From positions 310,001 through 374,000 of the forward strand of contig PAMZ01000018.1 of assembly GCA_002707495.1 (NCBI GenBank): a stretch of DNA of 64,000 nt, given 5' to 3'. This DNA is from Halobacteriovoraceae bacterium (lineage in GTDB: Bacteria > Bdellovibrionota > Bacteriovoracia > Bacteriovoracales > Bacteriovoracaceae). Shown piece after piece: positions 11,736-19,520 of the stretch (the first letter of the stretch is position 1; each line of letters begins with the position of its first letter). Under the pieces are notes generated by a model. The model ran no database searches, was not told the DNA's origin, and saw only the letters and a list, made by a program, of their open reading frames with translations. The position numbers and the translations under genes were made by a program.

Positions 11736-12278
11736 CTATTTACCTAAAACAGATTCTTTAAAACTTTTTAATTGATTATCAATAGTTGCATCTAGTTGAA
11801 GATCGCCCATTGTAATTTTATAGCCTGCTGTGATTTCATCCGACTTAACGTAATCAAGTTGAGGCGTTACTTCACCAACATGTTTTTTAATTGAAGCAAT
11901 TAGCTTTGCTTTATGACCCTCATCGATACTGTCATCTGCACCTTCAATCGTTCCCCTTAAAAATCCTTTTTTATGATCATCATAAACAATTACTTCTTTA
12001 GAAATGAGGGGTAGAAGAGAAATTCTCTTTTCAGTGATTAAGTATTTAACTGCACTTACAGTAACTTTAGAAAGCCCGGCTTTTTCTGCTATCGCTGTGA
12101 AAACATTCTCTTTTTCTTCAGCTGTAAAAACATCCAGGAAAAGAACGTTTTCTAGATCGTTTGAAGCATTTATAATTTCCGTAAGTGTTGTGATATCTTT
12201 GGCCATATCAACACCTGAATCAGCTCCTAGCTCAATTAAAGTGTTGGCATAAACTTTAGCTATATTCTGCTCTTTCAT
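11736..12278 (-). CDS. atpH: ATP synthase F1 subunit delta
   Basis: A 180-residue delta (OSCP) subunit that fixes the peripheral stalk to the top of alpha3beta3. It shows the OSCP pattern: N-terminal helical bundle (IAKVYANTLIELGADSG), central KAGLSKVTVSAVKYLITEKR and the C-terminal beta region ending SDEITAGYKITMGDLQLDAT. In that last stretch, the family motif of a Gly followed by a hydrophobic-basic pair and then a late Asp is recognisable. It lies 3 bp after atpF and 16 bp before atpA. Confidence 0.93.
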   Translation of the reverse strand: MKEQNIAKVYANTLIELGADSGVDMAKDITTLTEIINASNDLENVLFLDVFTAEEKENVFTAIAEKAGLSKVTVSAVKYLITEKRISLLPLISKEVIVYDDHKKGFLRGTIEGADDSIDEGHKAKLIASIKKHVGEVTPQLDYVKSDEITAGYKITMGDLQLDATIDNQLKSFKESVLGK

Positions 12279-12281
12279 TTT

Positions 12282-12809
12282 TTATAATTCTCCAATTAAA
12301 GTCTCAGTCGCTTTAGCCTTTAGCGTACTTTCTGATTTAATTTTCTTTTTTGCATTCACGATAACCTGATCAAGTAGGTTAGAGTTCAACGCATTAAGAA
12401 GTGCAATTTTTTCAGCTTCAATCTTATGGCCGGCATCCTCTTTCATCTTAACGATTCTCTCATCCACCTCTTTGCTATAATCAGCTTCAAAAGTTTTGAT
12501 TTGATCATCTACTTCAGACTTTAGTTTATTAATCTCCGCTTCAGCCCCATCAATTTTTTTCTTTTGCTTTTCCATCATCAACTGAGCTTCTTTAGCTTTT
12601 ATTTCTGCACGCTCAACCATATCAGAGATCAAAACAGACTTATCAGTAAAAAAAGCCTGAAGCTTTGATCGTAGAAGGACGGTTAAAATAATAATCAACA
12701 AAGAAAGATTGACTGCATTTGGAAGTAGATCAGACACATGTCCATGTCCACCACCTGCTGCAAAAACTTCTGAACAAATTAATGATGCTAATAAAAGAAC
12801 ATATCTCAT
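12282..12809 (-). CDS. atpF: ATP synthase F0 subunit b with signal-peptide-like N-terminus
   Basis: A 175-residue peripheral-stalk subunit. The N-terminus (MRYVLLLASLICSEVFAAGG) looks like a cleavable signal peptide, followed by a short histidine-containing loop (GGGHGHVSD) and then the true membrane helix (AVNLSLLIIILTVLL). Residues about 55-170 are a long charged coiled coil. A signal-like extension on AtpF is known from several deltaproteobacterial lineages. Directly upstream is a second b-type subunit (b'), so the stalk is probably a b/b' heterodimer. Confidence 0.92.
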   Translation of the reverse strand: MRYVLLLASLICSEVFAAGGGHGHVSDLLPNAVNLSLLIIILTVLLRSKLQAFFTDKSVLISDMVERAEIKAKEAQLMMEKQKKKIDGAEAEINKLKSEVDDQIKTFEADYSKEVDERIVKMKEDAGHKIEAEKIALLNALNSNLLDQVIVNAKKKIKSESTLKAKATETLIGEL

Positions 12810-12811
12810 TT

Positions 12812-13261
12812 TTATAATTCCTTAGAGAGCTTCTTAACAAGGTTAGCTGCAAGCTTATCTGCTTCTGCCATAACCTCTTCTTTTTTCTCGTTAATCTCTG
12901 CTTCAACTTCAGCTCGAGTTTTGTCTAGATATTCATTAACTTCAGCTTCACTTGAGCGATAACGTGCTTCGTGCTTTTTAATTATTTCAGATTTATTCGA
13001 TTCAAGTTTAACTCGCATTTCTTTTGATGCGCCTTGAATTTTTTCTTTGTATTGATCTTGAATTTTACTGATCTCGTCGAATTGTTTTTCAGCGTCACCT
13101 TCAAGCTTAACAGTTTTATCTTCGCGTCGCTCAATAACAGCTTGTAAATGATCGATAAAAATAAACCTAGCAATTATAAAGACAAGGAGAATAATTCCAA
13201 GTTGATAAAAGAACGATTGATCGGCTCCAAGCTGAACTAAAATCTTTAGCACCAAATCCAT
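12812..13261 (-). CDS. atpF': ATP synthase F0 subunit b' (second b-type subunit)
   Basis: A 149-residue protein with one N-terminal membrane segment (FFYQLGIILLVFIIARFIFI) and a long charged coiled coil (about residues 40-149). This is the b'-type architecture that pairs with AtpF. I place the start at the ATG at 13261, which has AAAGG about nine bases upstream. An in-frame TTG at 13294 would add 11 residues but has no better ribosome site. It is the first gene of the F1/stalk operon and lies about 40 bp downstream of a good sigma70-type promoter. Confidence 0.9.
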   Translation of the reverse strand: MDLVLKILVQLGADQSFFYQLGIILLVFIIARFIFIDHLQAVIERREDKTVKLEGDAEKQFDEISKIQDQYKEKIQGASKEMRVKLESNKSEIIKKHEARYRSSEAEVNEYLDKTRAEVEAEINEKKEEVMAEADKLAANLVKKLSKEL

Positions 13262-13539
13262 TAATAAACCTTTGAAATGTTCGAATAAATTCAACTGTAT
13301 TTAATAGTTGTTGGGCAGGCCACAGTCAAGGGAGAAGTTGTTTAAATTGTATAGGTTAGGAGTTAGTTTTGAATGACTAATGTATGCGTTGCTTCATAGA
13401 TCTTTTAAATGCGAAAGGTCGAAAGCAAAGCCTTTCGGCTTTGATGTGTTGAAAGATCCGAGCGTGATTTAAGAATCCTGACGGATTCTTTTTGGCTGAA
13501 AGGTCGGAGCGCACAATTTTTCTTTAAATAAGGTGAAAC
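13262..13539. other. Intergenic region with several inverted repeats
   Basis: This 278-bp gap lies between the bactofilin-par operon end and the atp promoter. It holds a perfect 8-bp hairpin with TGAC loop at 13471-13490 followed by a T run on the plus strand, and a hairpin AAAGCC-TTTC-GGCTTT at 13427-13442. A 12-bp inverted repeat (13499-13510 with 13545-13556) reaches into the bactofilin 3' end. Three related phrases (GAAAGGTCGAAAGC, GAAAGATCCGAGCG, GAAAGGTCGGAGCG) recur at about 45-bp spacing. There is no ORF of note. A terminator cluster or a small RNA is possible. Confidence 0.6.
13301..13329 (-). promoter_or_regulatory. Candidate sigma70 promoter of the atp operon
   Basis: Read on the minus strand, TTGACT (13329-13324) is followed by a 17-base spacer and TATTAA (13306-13301). 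This is near the bacterial -35/-10 consensus and about 40 bases upstream of the atpF' start codon. No competing promoter is visible in the gap. Confidence 0.55.
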
Positions 13540-13556
13540 TTACAGCTCCGACCTTT
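13499..13556 (-). terminator. Long inverted repeat at the end of the bactofilin-par operon
   Basis: Perfect 12-bp arms AAAGGTCGGAGC and GCTCCGACCTTT are separated by 34 bases, the right arm covering the bactofilin stop region. Read on the minus strand it lies directly after the operon, as expected for a transcription end or mRNA-stabilising stem. There is no good T tract, so termination is uncertain. Confidence 0.4.
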
Positions 13557-13884
13557 TCTCTTTCATCTTGGTAACACCATGGAAGATAACGCCCTCTTCA
13601 ACAATTAGACTAGGTGAGGTTATAGTCCCTTCAAATCTTGCGGGCTTCTTAATTTCAACCCTAGAAGTTGCTTTGATATTTCCTTTAACCGTACCTGAAA
13701 TCAGGATAATATTCGCGTTTATATCAGCATTGATTATTGCGCCTTCAGAGACAATTAACGTGTCGTTAGAAAAAATACTTCCGGTTATGGTGCCAGCTAT
13801 TCTTACGACACCATTAAATGATAGGTTTCCCTCGAATCTGCAACCTTCTTCAATAATGGCGCATATCTGATTACTTTGACTCAA
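13540..13884 (-). CDS. Bactofilin-family cytoskeletal protein
   Basis: A 114-residue bactofilin (DUF583). The whole protein is a right-handed beta-helix with hydrophobic residues at regular spacing (FEGNLSFNGVVRIAGTITGS, then VSEGAIINADI, ISGTVKGNIKA). Bactofilins polymerise without nucleotide into filaments. The start is a TTG with AGGA five bases upstream; no better start exists. It lies 7 bp behind parB in the same direction. In Myxococcus, bactofilin filaments position the ParABS machinery, so a role in origin segregation is a reasonable inference from context. Confidence 0.9.
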   Translation of the reverse strand: MSQSNQICAIIEEGCRFEGNLSFNGVVRIAGTITGSIFSNDTLIVSEGAIINADINANIILISGTVKGNIKATSRVEIKKPARFEGTITSPSLIVEEGVIFHGVTKMKEKRSEL

Positions 13885-13891
13885 CTAAATC

Positions 13892-14776
13892 CTACTTTGA
13901 AATAAGATATTCGAAAATATCATTAAACTCAGCTTCATTGCCAAATTTAATACTTATTGTACCAGAACCGTTATTTTTTGTCTTAAGGTCAAAATGGTAG
14001 CCTGTTTTTGCTTCCAATTTTCCGCGCAACGAGTCAAGTTTTTCGTCAAAGAATTTGTTTTGTTTTGCCCTATCTACCGTAGGGGCAGCTGGCTTTTTAG
14101 CAAGTTTTTCTAGATCTCTAACTGAAAGTTTATCTTGAACTGCAGCTCTGGCCAGTCTTTTAATTTGTTCATCTTCTTTAAGGCCTGCTAAAACTTTTGC
14201 GTGACCAAAAGACAATTCTTCTCTTTGAAGTAATAGAGCAACCTCTCTAGGGAGCTTTAAAATTCTTAAAAAATTCGCTATCGTTGAACGGTCTTTTCCG
14301 ACTCTTTTAGCAACCTCTTCTTGAGTAAGATTAAACTCATTCATTAACTGATAGTATGCAAGACCTTCTTCAACACAGTTTAAATCACTTCGTTGGACAT
14401 TTTCGATGATGGCCATCACCAAAACATCTTTTTTAGTCGCTTTTTTAATTATCGCTGGGATTTGCTCAAGTCCAGCCAACTTAGATGCTCGATATCTTCT
14501 TTCACCAGCTATGATAATGTACTTACCACCTTCTTGGTAAACAGTAATTGGCTGAATAATTCCATTCTCTTTGATTGAATTACAAAGCTCAATCAGCTCC
14601 TTGTCTTTAAAAACCTTTCTCGGTTGATCCTTATTAGGTTCAATTTTTTCAAGAGGTATTTGAGTCACGCCATTATTTGGTTCTATAGGGGCAATAGTCT
14701 CTTTTTTGTTGTGTAGTGCATTATTTTTTAATAATGCATTCATTCCTCTTCCCAGTGCGGGCTTTGTTGATGCCAT
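13892..14776 (-). CDS. parB: Chromosome partitioning protein ParB
   Basis: A 294-residue ParB/Spo0J protein that binds parS and spreads as a CTP-dependent clamp. The N-terminal PALGRGMNALL motif contacts ParA. The CTPase motif GERRYRASKLAGL lies near residues 90-102, and the HTH (LTQEEVAKRVGKDRSTIANF) near 145-165. The C-terminal dimerisation domain ends the protein. The linker residues 29-33 (APIEP) are encoded by a copy of the 16-bp repeat. A GGGAGAG ribosome site precedes the ATG. Candidate parS sites lie 1-4 kb upstream in rsmG and mnmG. Confidence 0.97.
   Translation of the reverse strand: MASTKPALGRGMNALLKNNALHNKKETIAPIEPNNGVTQIPLEKIEPNKDQPRKVFKDKELIELCNSIKENGIIQPITVYQEGGKYIIIAGERRYRASKLAGLEQIPAIIKKATKKDVLVMAIIENVQRSDLNCVEEGLAYYQLMNEFNLTQEEVAKRVGKDRSTIANFLRILKLPREVALLLQREELSFGHAKVLAGLKEDEQIKRLARAAVQDKLSVRDLEKLAKKPAAPTVDRAKQNKFFDEKLDSLRGKLEAKTGYHFDLKTKNNGSGTISIKFGNEAEFNDIFEYLISK
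14678..14693. repeat. 16-bp repeat copy inside parB
   Basis: On the plus strand it reads TGGTTCTATAGGGGCA. On the parB coding strand it is TGCCCCTATAGAACCA, encoding Ala-Pro-Ile-Glu-Pro in the linker between the ParA-binding tail and the CTPase domain. Confidence 0.85.
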
Positions 14777-14787
14777 TTTATCTCTCC

Positions 14788-15636
14788 CTAAAACTGTATC
14801 TCTCGCATTCCTGATTGCTGTTCTCTATTTATAACTTTCTCTACTATTGAATTATTCTCATCGAACTTCTGCTTAGACTTAGCTATTATCTCCTTGGCGA
14901 GACTGAAGTATGCCTCTGAACCTTTAGAGTTAATATCGTATGTGATTATAGGCTTTCCGTGAGATGGACTTTCCGAGAGCTTCACATTTCTGGGAATAAT
15001 TGTTTTAAACGTCTGCTCAGGAAATGCTCCTTGGATTTCTTGTGCTACTAATTTAGACAAATTATTTCTTCCATCAAACATTGTAAGAAGAATACCTTCC
15101 ACTTCAAGCTCGGGATTTAAATCTTGTTGAATCAAACTAATCGTATTCAACAATTGTGCTAGTCCTTCCATTGCGTAATATTCAGTTTGCATTGGTACAA
15201 TAATAGAACTTGCAGCATTTAAACCATTTACTGTTAATAGGCCTAGCGAGGGAGGACAATCTATTATTATATAATCAAAACTATCGTCGACACTTGCCAG
15301 AGCTCTTTTTAATTTTGATTCTCTCGATATAACATTTATTAGCTCGACTTCAGCACCTATTAGGTTATTGTCAGAAGGGCAAATCTTTAAGCAATCAAGC
15401 TCAGTATCATAGATGCAATTATCAATATTTTCTTCACCTATCACGGCATGATATACATTTGCTTCAGTAAATATCGACTTTTCAAGCCCAAGTCCAACAC
15501 TGGCATTTCCCTGAGGGTCTAAGTCAACTACCAATGTTCGCTTTTCTGCCGCAGCGAGACATGCTGCAAGATTAATTGAAGTGGTAGTTTTTCCAACTCC
15601 ACCTTTTTGGTTTGCAATAGCAATAATTTTTGCCAT
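14788..15636 (-). CDS. parA: Chromosome partitioning ATPase ParA (Soj)
   Basis: A 282-residue deviant-Walker ATPase. The N-terminal KGGVGKTTTSINLAACLA motif (about residues 10-27) carries the signature lysine. Walker A' DCPPSLGLLTVNGL is near residue 125, and the DNA-binding basic patch lies in the C-terminal half. ParA forms ATP-dependent nucleoid-bound dimers that pull ParB-parS complexes apart. AGGA lies before the ATG. It is arranged parA-parB-bactofilin in one transcription unit, 11 bp apart at parA/parB. Confidence 0.97.
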   Translation of the reverse strand: MAKIIAIANQKGGVGKTTTSINLAACLAAAEKRTLVVDLDPQGNASVGLGLEKSIFTEANVYHAVIGEENIDNCIYDTELDCLKICPSDNNLIGAEVELINVISRESKLKRALASVDDSFDYIIIDCPPSLGLLTVNGLNAASSIIVPMQTEYYAMEGLAQLLNTISLIQQDLNPELEVEGILLTMFDGRNNLSKLVAQEIQGAFPEQTFKTIIPRNVKLSESPSHGKPIITYDINSKGSEAYFSLAKEIIAKSKQKFDENNSIVEKVINREQQSGMREIQF

Positions 15637-15646
15637 GACTATCCTT

Positions 15647-16294
15647 TTATGCTTTTTTTAAAGAGGCCAGACTTAATAGGCCTTTCTTATTTGTCGTTCC
15701 ATGTGGAACATTTTTATTTTCAAAACCAATAATATATCTTTTTTCAGTTCCTTGTACATCAATTTCCAAATCTTCAATAACTGACCACTCACTTTTTGCT
15801 CTTTTAATTTGTGCAGCTTCAATATTTGTAAAATTTGGTCCTTTATAGAAAAAAACTTTTACCTTATTTTTTGCGTTAATAAGACTTAAAAAATCATACA
15901 CCTTGCCAACCGCTTTAAGAGTAATGCTACAGGGAACATCAATCAGTAAATTTTCTAATCTTATATGATGGCAATTGACATTATTCAATCCAAGCTCGAG
16001 TGCAATTTCATCCACAACTTTAGCTTTTTTGGCTCTTGCTTCTATACCAATAAATTCTTTTTGTGGGTTTAAAAAGGCTAGGGGTAAAAGCGGAAATCCT
16101 CCACCAAATCCCACATCAATATGCAAGCTACTTTCATTTATAGAATTTTGAAAAGTTTTTGACTGATAAAAAGGTTCAATCGAATCGAGTATTTGTTTAT
16201 TCCAAAATTCCTCAGGTTCTGTAATACGAGTTAAGTTAATACCAGCATATTTACCATTTAAAAGTTCAAAATAGTTTTGAGCAAACTCCTTCAT
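15647..16294 (-). CDS. rsmG: 16S rRNA (guanine-N7) methyltransferase RsmG (GidB)
   Basis: A 215-residue SAM-dependent methyltransferase that modifies G527 of 16S rRNA (E. coli numbering). The SAM-binding motif DVGFGGGFPLLPLAF lies near residue 54, and the acidic ribose-binding strand FIGIEARAKKA follows. It starts at the ATG that overlaps the mnmG stop by one base, and precedes parA by 10 bp, the usual gidA-gidB-parA order. A parS-like site (15695-15710) lies inside its 3' part. Confidence 0.93.
   Translation of the reverse strand: MKEFAQNYFELLNGKYAGINLTRITEPEEFWNKQILDSIEPFYQSKTFQNSINESSLHIDVGFGGGFPLLPLAFLNPQKEFIGIEARAKKAKVVDEIALELGLNNVNCHHIRLENLLIDVPCSITLKAVGKVYDFLSLINAKNKVKVFFYKGPNFTNIEAAQIKRAKSEWSVIEDLEIDVQGTEKRYIIGFENKNVPHGTTNKKGLLSLASLKKA
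15695..15710. promoter_or_regulatory. Candidate parS site 1
   Basis: CGTTCCATGTGGAACA is a near-perfect palindrome matching the Myxococcus-type parS core GTTCCACGTGGAAC at 13 of 14 positions. It lies within rsmG, less than 100 bp upstream of parA. It is probably a ParB binding site. Confidence 0.8.
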
Positions 16295-18138
16295 TAGTAA
16301 TACTGTCCTGCAACTGCAGAAAGGGTAGCTTGTCTAATTCCCTCTATCCTACGTAGCTGTCCAAAGGTAGTAGGTTTAATCGACTTAATTCTTTGTTTGC
16401 ACTCAAAAGAAATATTGTCAGATGAATAGAGTGCCTCCCAATCTATTGGTTTTTTTTCAAGCTTATTAATCTTAATATTAGCAGAGTCTGCTTTTGCTAT
16501 ATATCCAGAGTATTTGGTACTTATAGCGAGAGTTCTTACAAGTCTTGAATCTAAAGTCATACCTATGTGAATAAAATATTTTTTAAGAAACTCTACTGGA
16601 TCTATATGGGAAAGCTTAAGTATTTCTTCTAAGCTTACTTTTTTTGAAAATTCTATTCCTTGTTCCACGTAGAACACTTCAGTAGGATCTACTAGGTGGC
16701 TTTTAATTAGATCATTAAAAACTTTAAAAGCTTCTTGAAAGTTTTCCAAATAATGATCTATAGGCTCGTTTAAATCCAATTGTTTTCTATAAGGAGCCAT
16801 CCTCTGGGCTGTATTATCCTCCCTTATAAAGAGCCGATTCTCTGACCTTGCTGTAAAGAGCCTATAAGGCTCATCCCTCAAATTAGATACAAGGTCTTCC
16901 ACCATGACACCTATATAGCTGTGTGACCTATCAAGTATAAAACTTGGTCTTTTTTGAATAGAAAGTGCTGCATTTAAGCCAGCTATTAATCCTTGTCCAG
17001 CCGCCTCTTCATAGCCTGAAGTTCCATTAACCTGACCGGCAAAATACAGGCCTGGTACTTCTATCATTTGTAGCGTTAAGTCCAGTTGAGTAGTGTCGAC
17101 AACATCGTACTCTACAGCATAACCTTGAACTTCAATTTTTGCAGTTTCAAGACCTGTGATTGACCTTACCATTTCTAGTTGTACTTCTTCAGGTAAACTC
17201 GTAGATATCCCACTTGGATACATAGTATTTGTATGAAGTCCTTCTGGCTCTATAAATACGTGGTGAATATCTTTATCAGGATATCGATAGGCTTTATCTT
17301 CTATACTAGGGCAGTACCTAGCTCCTGTCGCTTTAATCTGACCGTTAAACATAGGGGATTTCTCTTTATTGTCTCTAATTACCTGCATAGATTTCTTATT
17401 GGTATAAGTTAGAAAACAACTTTTTTGAGGTAAAAAACGATCAAATGTTCCATGTAGAACATGCATATTCTCAACACTTTTATCAGAGGGCTGAACATCT
17501 AGTTTTTCAAAATCTATTGAGGAATCTAGAATTCTGGGTGGAGTACCAGTTTTAAATCTTTTTGGATTCGTTTTTATATTCGTGAAAATATCATCCATGC
17601 CACCTGAAATATCGGACTGATGCCTTCCGCCACCTATAGTCTTTTCTCCATAGTGGAGTTTGCCGTTTAGAAATGTCCCTACGGTAAATATAACTTTAGA
17701 ACCCTTAACAGTCTGGTCTGTAGTTTTTAAAAAGAATAAATTGTCCTTTTTTCTACAATTTAATAGTTTCTCGCGGATGATAGTTACATTTTCTAGAGAC
17801 ATTAAAGTCTGCGCAGCTAAATCAGAATATTTCTCTTTATCAATTTGTATACGAGTAGAGTGAACAGCATAACCCTTAGATTCATTTAAAGTTCTATATT
17901 GAATACCAGCGAGGTCGGCGAGTTTTCCCATTATTCCGCCTAGATGATCAATTTCTCTTACAACTTGCCCCTTTCCAACACCACCAATAGATGGATTACA
18001 AGGGGCGCTGGCAATCGGTACACCCGGAAGTGTTATCACTGCTATTTCTAAATCCTTAAATCGAGAGGCCATATAGGCTGCTTCAAGACCAGCATGCCCA
18101 GCACCAACTACTACTATGTCGAAATTCGAATGTTCCAC
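16294..18138 (-). CDS. mnmG: tRNA uridine 5-carboxymethylaminomethyl modification enzyme MnmG (GidA)
   Basis: A 614-residue FAD enzyme that works with MnmE to modify U34 of certain tRNAs. The FAD-binding motif VVGAGHAGLEAAYMAS is at residues about 9-24, the conserved PCNPSIGGVGKG at about 47, and the second signature GPRYCPSIEDK appears here as GARYCPSIEDKAYRYPDK. The C-terminal MnmE-binding domain ends LRRIEGIRQATLSAVAGQYY. The start is a GTG embedded in a parS-like palindrome (18131-18146). Two further parS-like sites lie within the gene. Confidence 0.96.
   Translation of the reverse strand: MEHSNFDIVVVGAGHAGLEAAYMASRFKDLEIAVITLPGVPIASAPCNPSIGGVGKGQVVREIDHLGGIMGKLADLAGIQYRTLNESKGYAVHSTRIQIDKEKYSDLAAQTLMSLENVTIIREKLLNCRKKDNLFFLKTTDQTVKGSKVIFTVGTFLNGKLHYGEKTIGGGRHQSDISGGMDDIFTNIKTNPKRFKTGTPPRILDSSIDFEKLDVQPSDKSVENMHVLHGTFDRFLPQKSCFLTYTNKKSMQVIRDNKEKSPMFNGQIKATGARYCPSIEDKAYRYPDKDIHHVFIEPEGLHTNTMYPSGISTSLPEEVQLEMVRSITGLETAKIEVQGYAVEYDVVDTTQLDLTLQMIEVPGLYFAGQVNGTSGYEEAAGQGLIAGLNAALSIQKRPSFILDRSHSYIGVMVEDLVSNLRDEPYRLFTARSENRLFIREDNTAQRMAPYRKQLDLNEPIDHYLENFQEAFKVFNDLIKSHLVDPTEVFYVEQGIEFSKKVSLEEILKLSHIDPVEFLKKYFIHIGMTLDSRLVRTLAISTKYSGYIAKADSANIKINKLEKKPIDWEALYSSDNISFECKQRIKSIKPTTFGQLRRIEGIRQATLSAVAGQYY
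16661..16676. promoter_or_regulatory. Candidate parS site 2
   Basis: TGTTCCACGTAGAACA, inside mnmG. It differs from the perfect palindrome TGTTCCACGTGGAACA at one base. Confidence 0.85.
17446..17461. promoter_or_regulatory. Candidate parS site 3
   Basis: TGTTCCATGTAGAACA, inside mnmG. It differs from the perfect palindrome at two central positions. Confidence 0.8.
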
Positions 18139-18146
18139 GTAGAACT
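18131..18146. promoter_or_regulatory. Candidate parS site 4 at the mnmE/mnmG junction
   Basis: TGTTCCACGTAGAACT. Read on the minus strand it spans the mnmE TAG stop and contains the GTG that starts mnmG. ParB binding here could affect transcription or, as sequence, constrain the mnmG start. Confidence 0.8.
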
Positions 18147-19518
18147 ATTTCCCTATACAAAAATTATTGAAAATTTCATTTAAAATTTCGTCTGGGGAAG
18201 CTATACCAATAAGCTCTGAAATACAATGCCCTATGGTATTAAATTCAGAAGAAATTATGGCTAAGTCTTCGTTATTATTAATAGTAGCCAGATATTTACC
18301 GAACTCATTATAAATGTTTTTTATTGTATTGCGATGCCTCTCTAAAAGGACAGGATCAAAATCCATGACATCCTTAAATTTATCATGAATTTTCGCCTTT
18401 AGCAGAGGTTGAATATTGGTTTTTAAGAGGTCAACTGTATTAATTGGTCCTATGGGGGCAGTTAGAATCGGTTCTATAGGACCAGCCAAATTTAGACTTT
18501 TTAAACCCTTTAAATCTTCAAATTTGCCAGTGATATGAGTAAGGAGGAAAAGATCAAATTCAATTTCACTAAACTCTGAGAAATCAAAACTATCGTTTGG
18601 GTTTATCAACAATATTTTATAAAAAGCTTTATCTACAAGACTTTTTGCTTTTTCGATTCCCTCTACCTCAATCTTATCTTTTGAAATTCTAATACCAGCT
18701 GTGTCTATCAATTTAAAAAGATTTCCTTCAATGACTAAATTCTCAGTTATAAAATCTCTTGTAGTTCCAGCGACCTCTGAGGTGATGGCTCTATCACTTC
18801 CAAGTAGCTGATTAAATAAAGTGCTTTTACCAGCATTTGGGGGACCAAAGAGAACTATCTCTGGCTGAATTAAGTGTTGAGAGCTATCAACGGCTTGCCT
18901 ATAAAGCCTTCCAATCGTTTTTTTGAGATTATCTAGACTCTCATCAAAGTTTTTTTGAAAACCTTCTTCGCCTATATCATCAAAAAAATCAAAACCAAGC
19001 TCTATGGCAGACTTATGCTTTAAAAAATCCTTATATAAACTTAGAAAATCTTTTTGCATTTCACCTGATAAAAGAGACATTCCCTGATCCAATGCCAAAA
19101 CATTATTTGCATTCAAAAGTAAATCTAGCCCTTCCACTTGAGAAAGGTTCATTTTATTATTTCTTAGTGCTCTCTCTGTAAATTCACCTGGCCTTGCAAG
19201 CCTTGCACTTGTGCTATTTACAAAAAGATCTAGAATGCGTTGAACATTCAACCGATTTCCATGACAAGAAATCTCTAAAATATCTTCCCCATTATAGCTA
19301 TGAGGTCCTTTAAAAAAACAAATTACGACTTCATCCAGAATTCCATTGGAGTTAAGAATTTTGGTAAAATAAGCGCGATTCCTTTCAATCTTCAGAATAT
19401 CGATAGAAAATAAATGATCAATTTCTGCAAGAAAATCTATACCAGAAACTCTAATCACTGAAATCGCTACATTTGCAGTATTACCACTGGAACATGCTAC
19501 GATTAACTCTGTCTCCAT
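18145..19518 (-). CDS. mnmE: tRNA modification GTPase MnmE (TrmE), with degenerate G4 motif
   Basis: A 457-residue GTPase partner of MnmG. The N-terminal folate-binding domain (SGNTANVAISVIRVSG) is followed by the helical domain. The inserted G domain has a good G1 (GPPNAGKST), G2 (AGTTRDF) and G3 (DTAGI). The C-terminus has the zinc/catalytic FCIGK. The expected G4 NKxD is not present: the aligned stretch reads LLTHITGK. The G5 region is replaced by LTAPIGPINT, where two copies of the 16-bp repeat are encoded (residues about 345-358). Guanine selectivity may therefore be altered. It overlaps the mnmG-proximal parS-like site at its stop. Confidence 0.95.
   Translation of the reverse strand: METELIVACSSGNTANVAISVIRVSGIDFLAEIDHLFSIDILKIERNRAYFTKILNSNGILDEVVICFFKGPHSYNGEDILEISCHGNRLNVQRILDLFVNSTSARLARPGEFTERALRNNKMNLSQVEGLDLLLNANNVLALDQGMSLLSGEMQKDFLSLYKDFLKHKSAIELGFDFFDDIGEEGFQKNFDESLDNLKKTIGRLYRQAVDSSQHLIQPEIVLFGPPNAGKSTLFNQLLGSDRAITSEVAGTTRDFITENLVIEGNLFKLIDTAGIRISKDKIEVEGIEKAKSLVDKAFYKILLINPNDSFDFSEFSEIEFDLFLLTHITGKFEDLKGLKSLNLAGPIEPILTAPIGPINTVDLLKTNIQPLLKAKIHDKFKDVMDFDPVLLERHRNTIKNIYNEFGKYLATINNNEDLAIISSEFNTIGHCISELIGIASPDEILNEIFNNFCIGK
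18445..18460. repeat. 16-bp repeat copy inside mnmE (G5 loop)
   Basis: TGGTCCTATGGGGGCA on the plus strand. On the coding strand it encodes Ala-Pro-Ile-Gly-Pro at the position of the G5 loop. Confidence 0.8.
18469..18484. repeat. 16-bp repeat copy inside mnmE (before G5 loop)
   Basis: CGGTTCTATAGGACCA on the plus strand. On the coding strand it encodes Gly-Pro-Ile-Glu-Pro. It starts 24 bp from the neighbouring copy in the same gene. Confidence 0.85.
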
Positions 19519-19520
19519 GC

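Noticed and set aside
14083..14098. TAGGGGCAG in parB, resembling a repeat half-site
   Set aside because: Only eight bases match and there is no inverted partner.
19481..19497. CCACTGGAACA in mnmE as a further parS site
   Set aside because: It matches only one half of the palindrome, about ten of sixteen positions.
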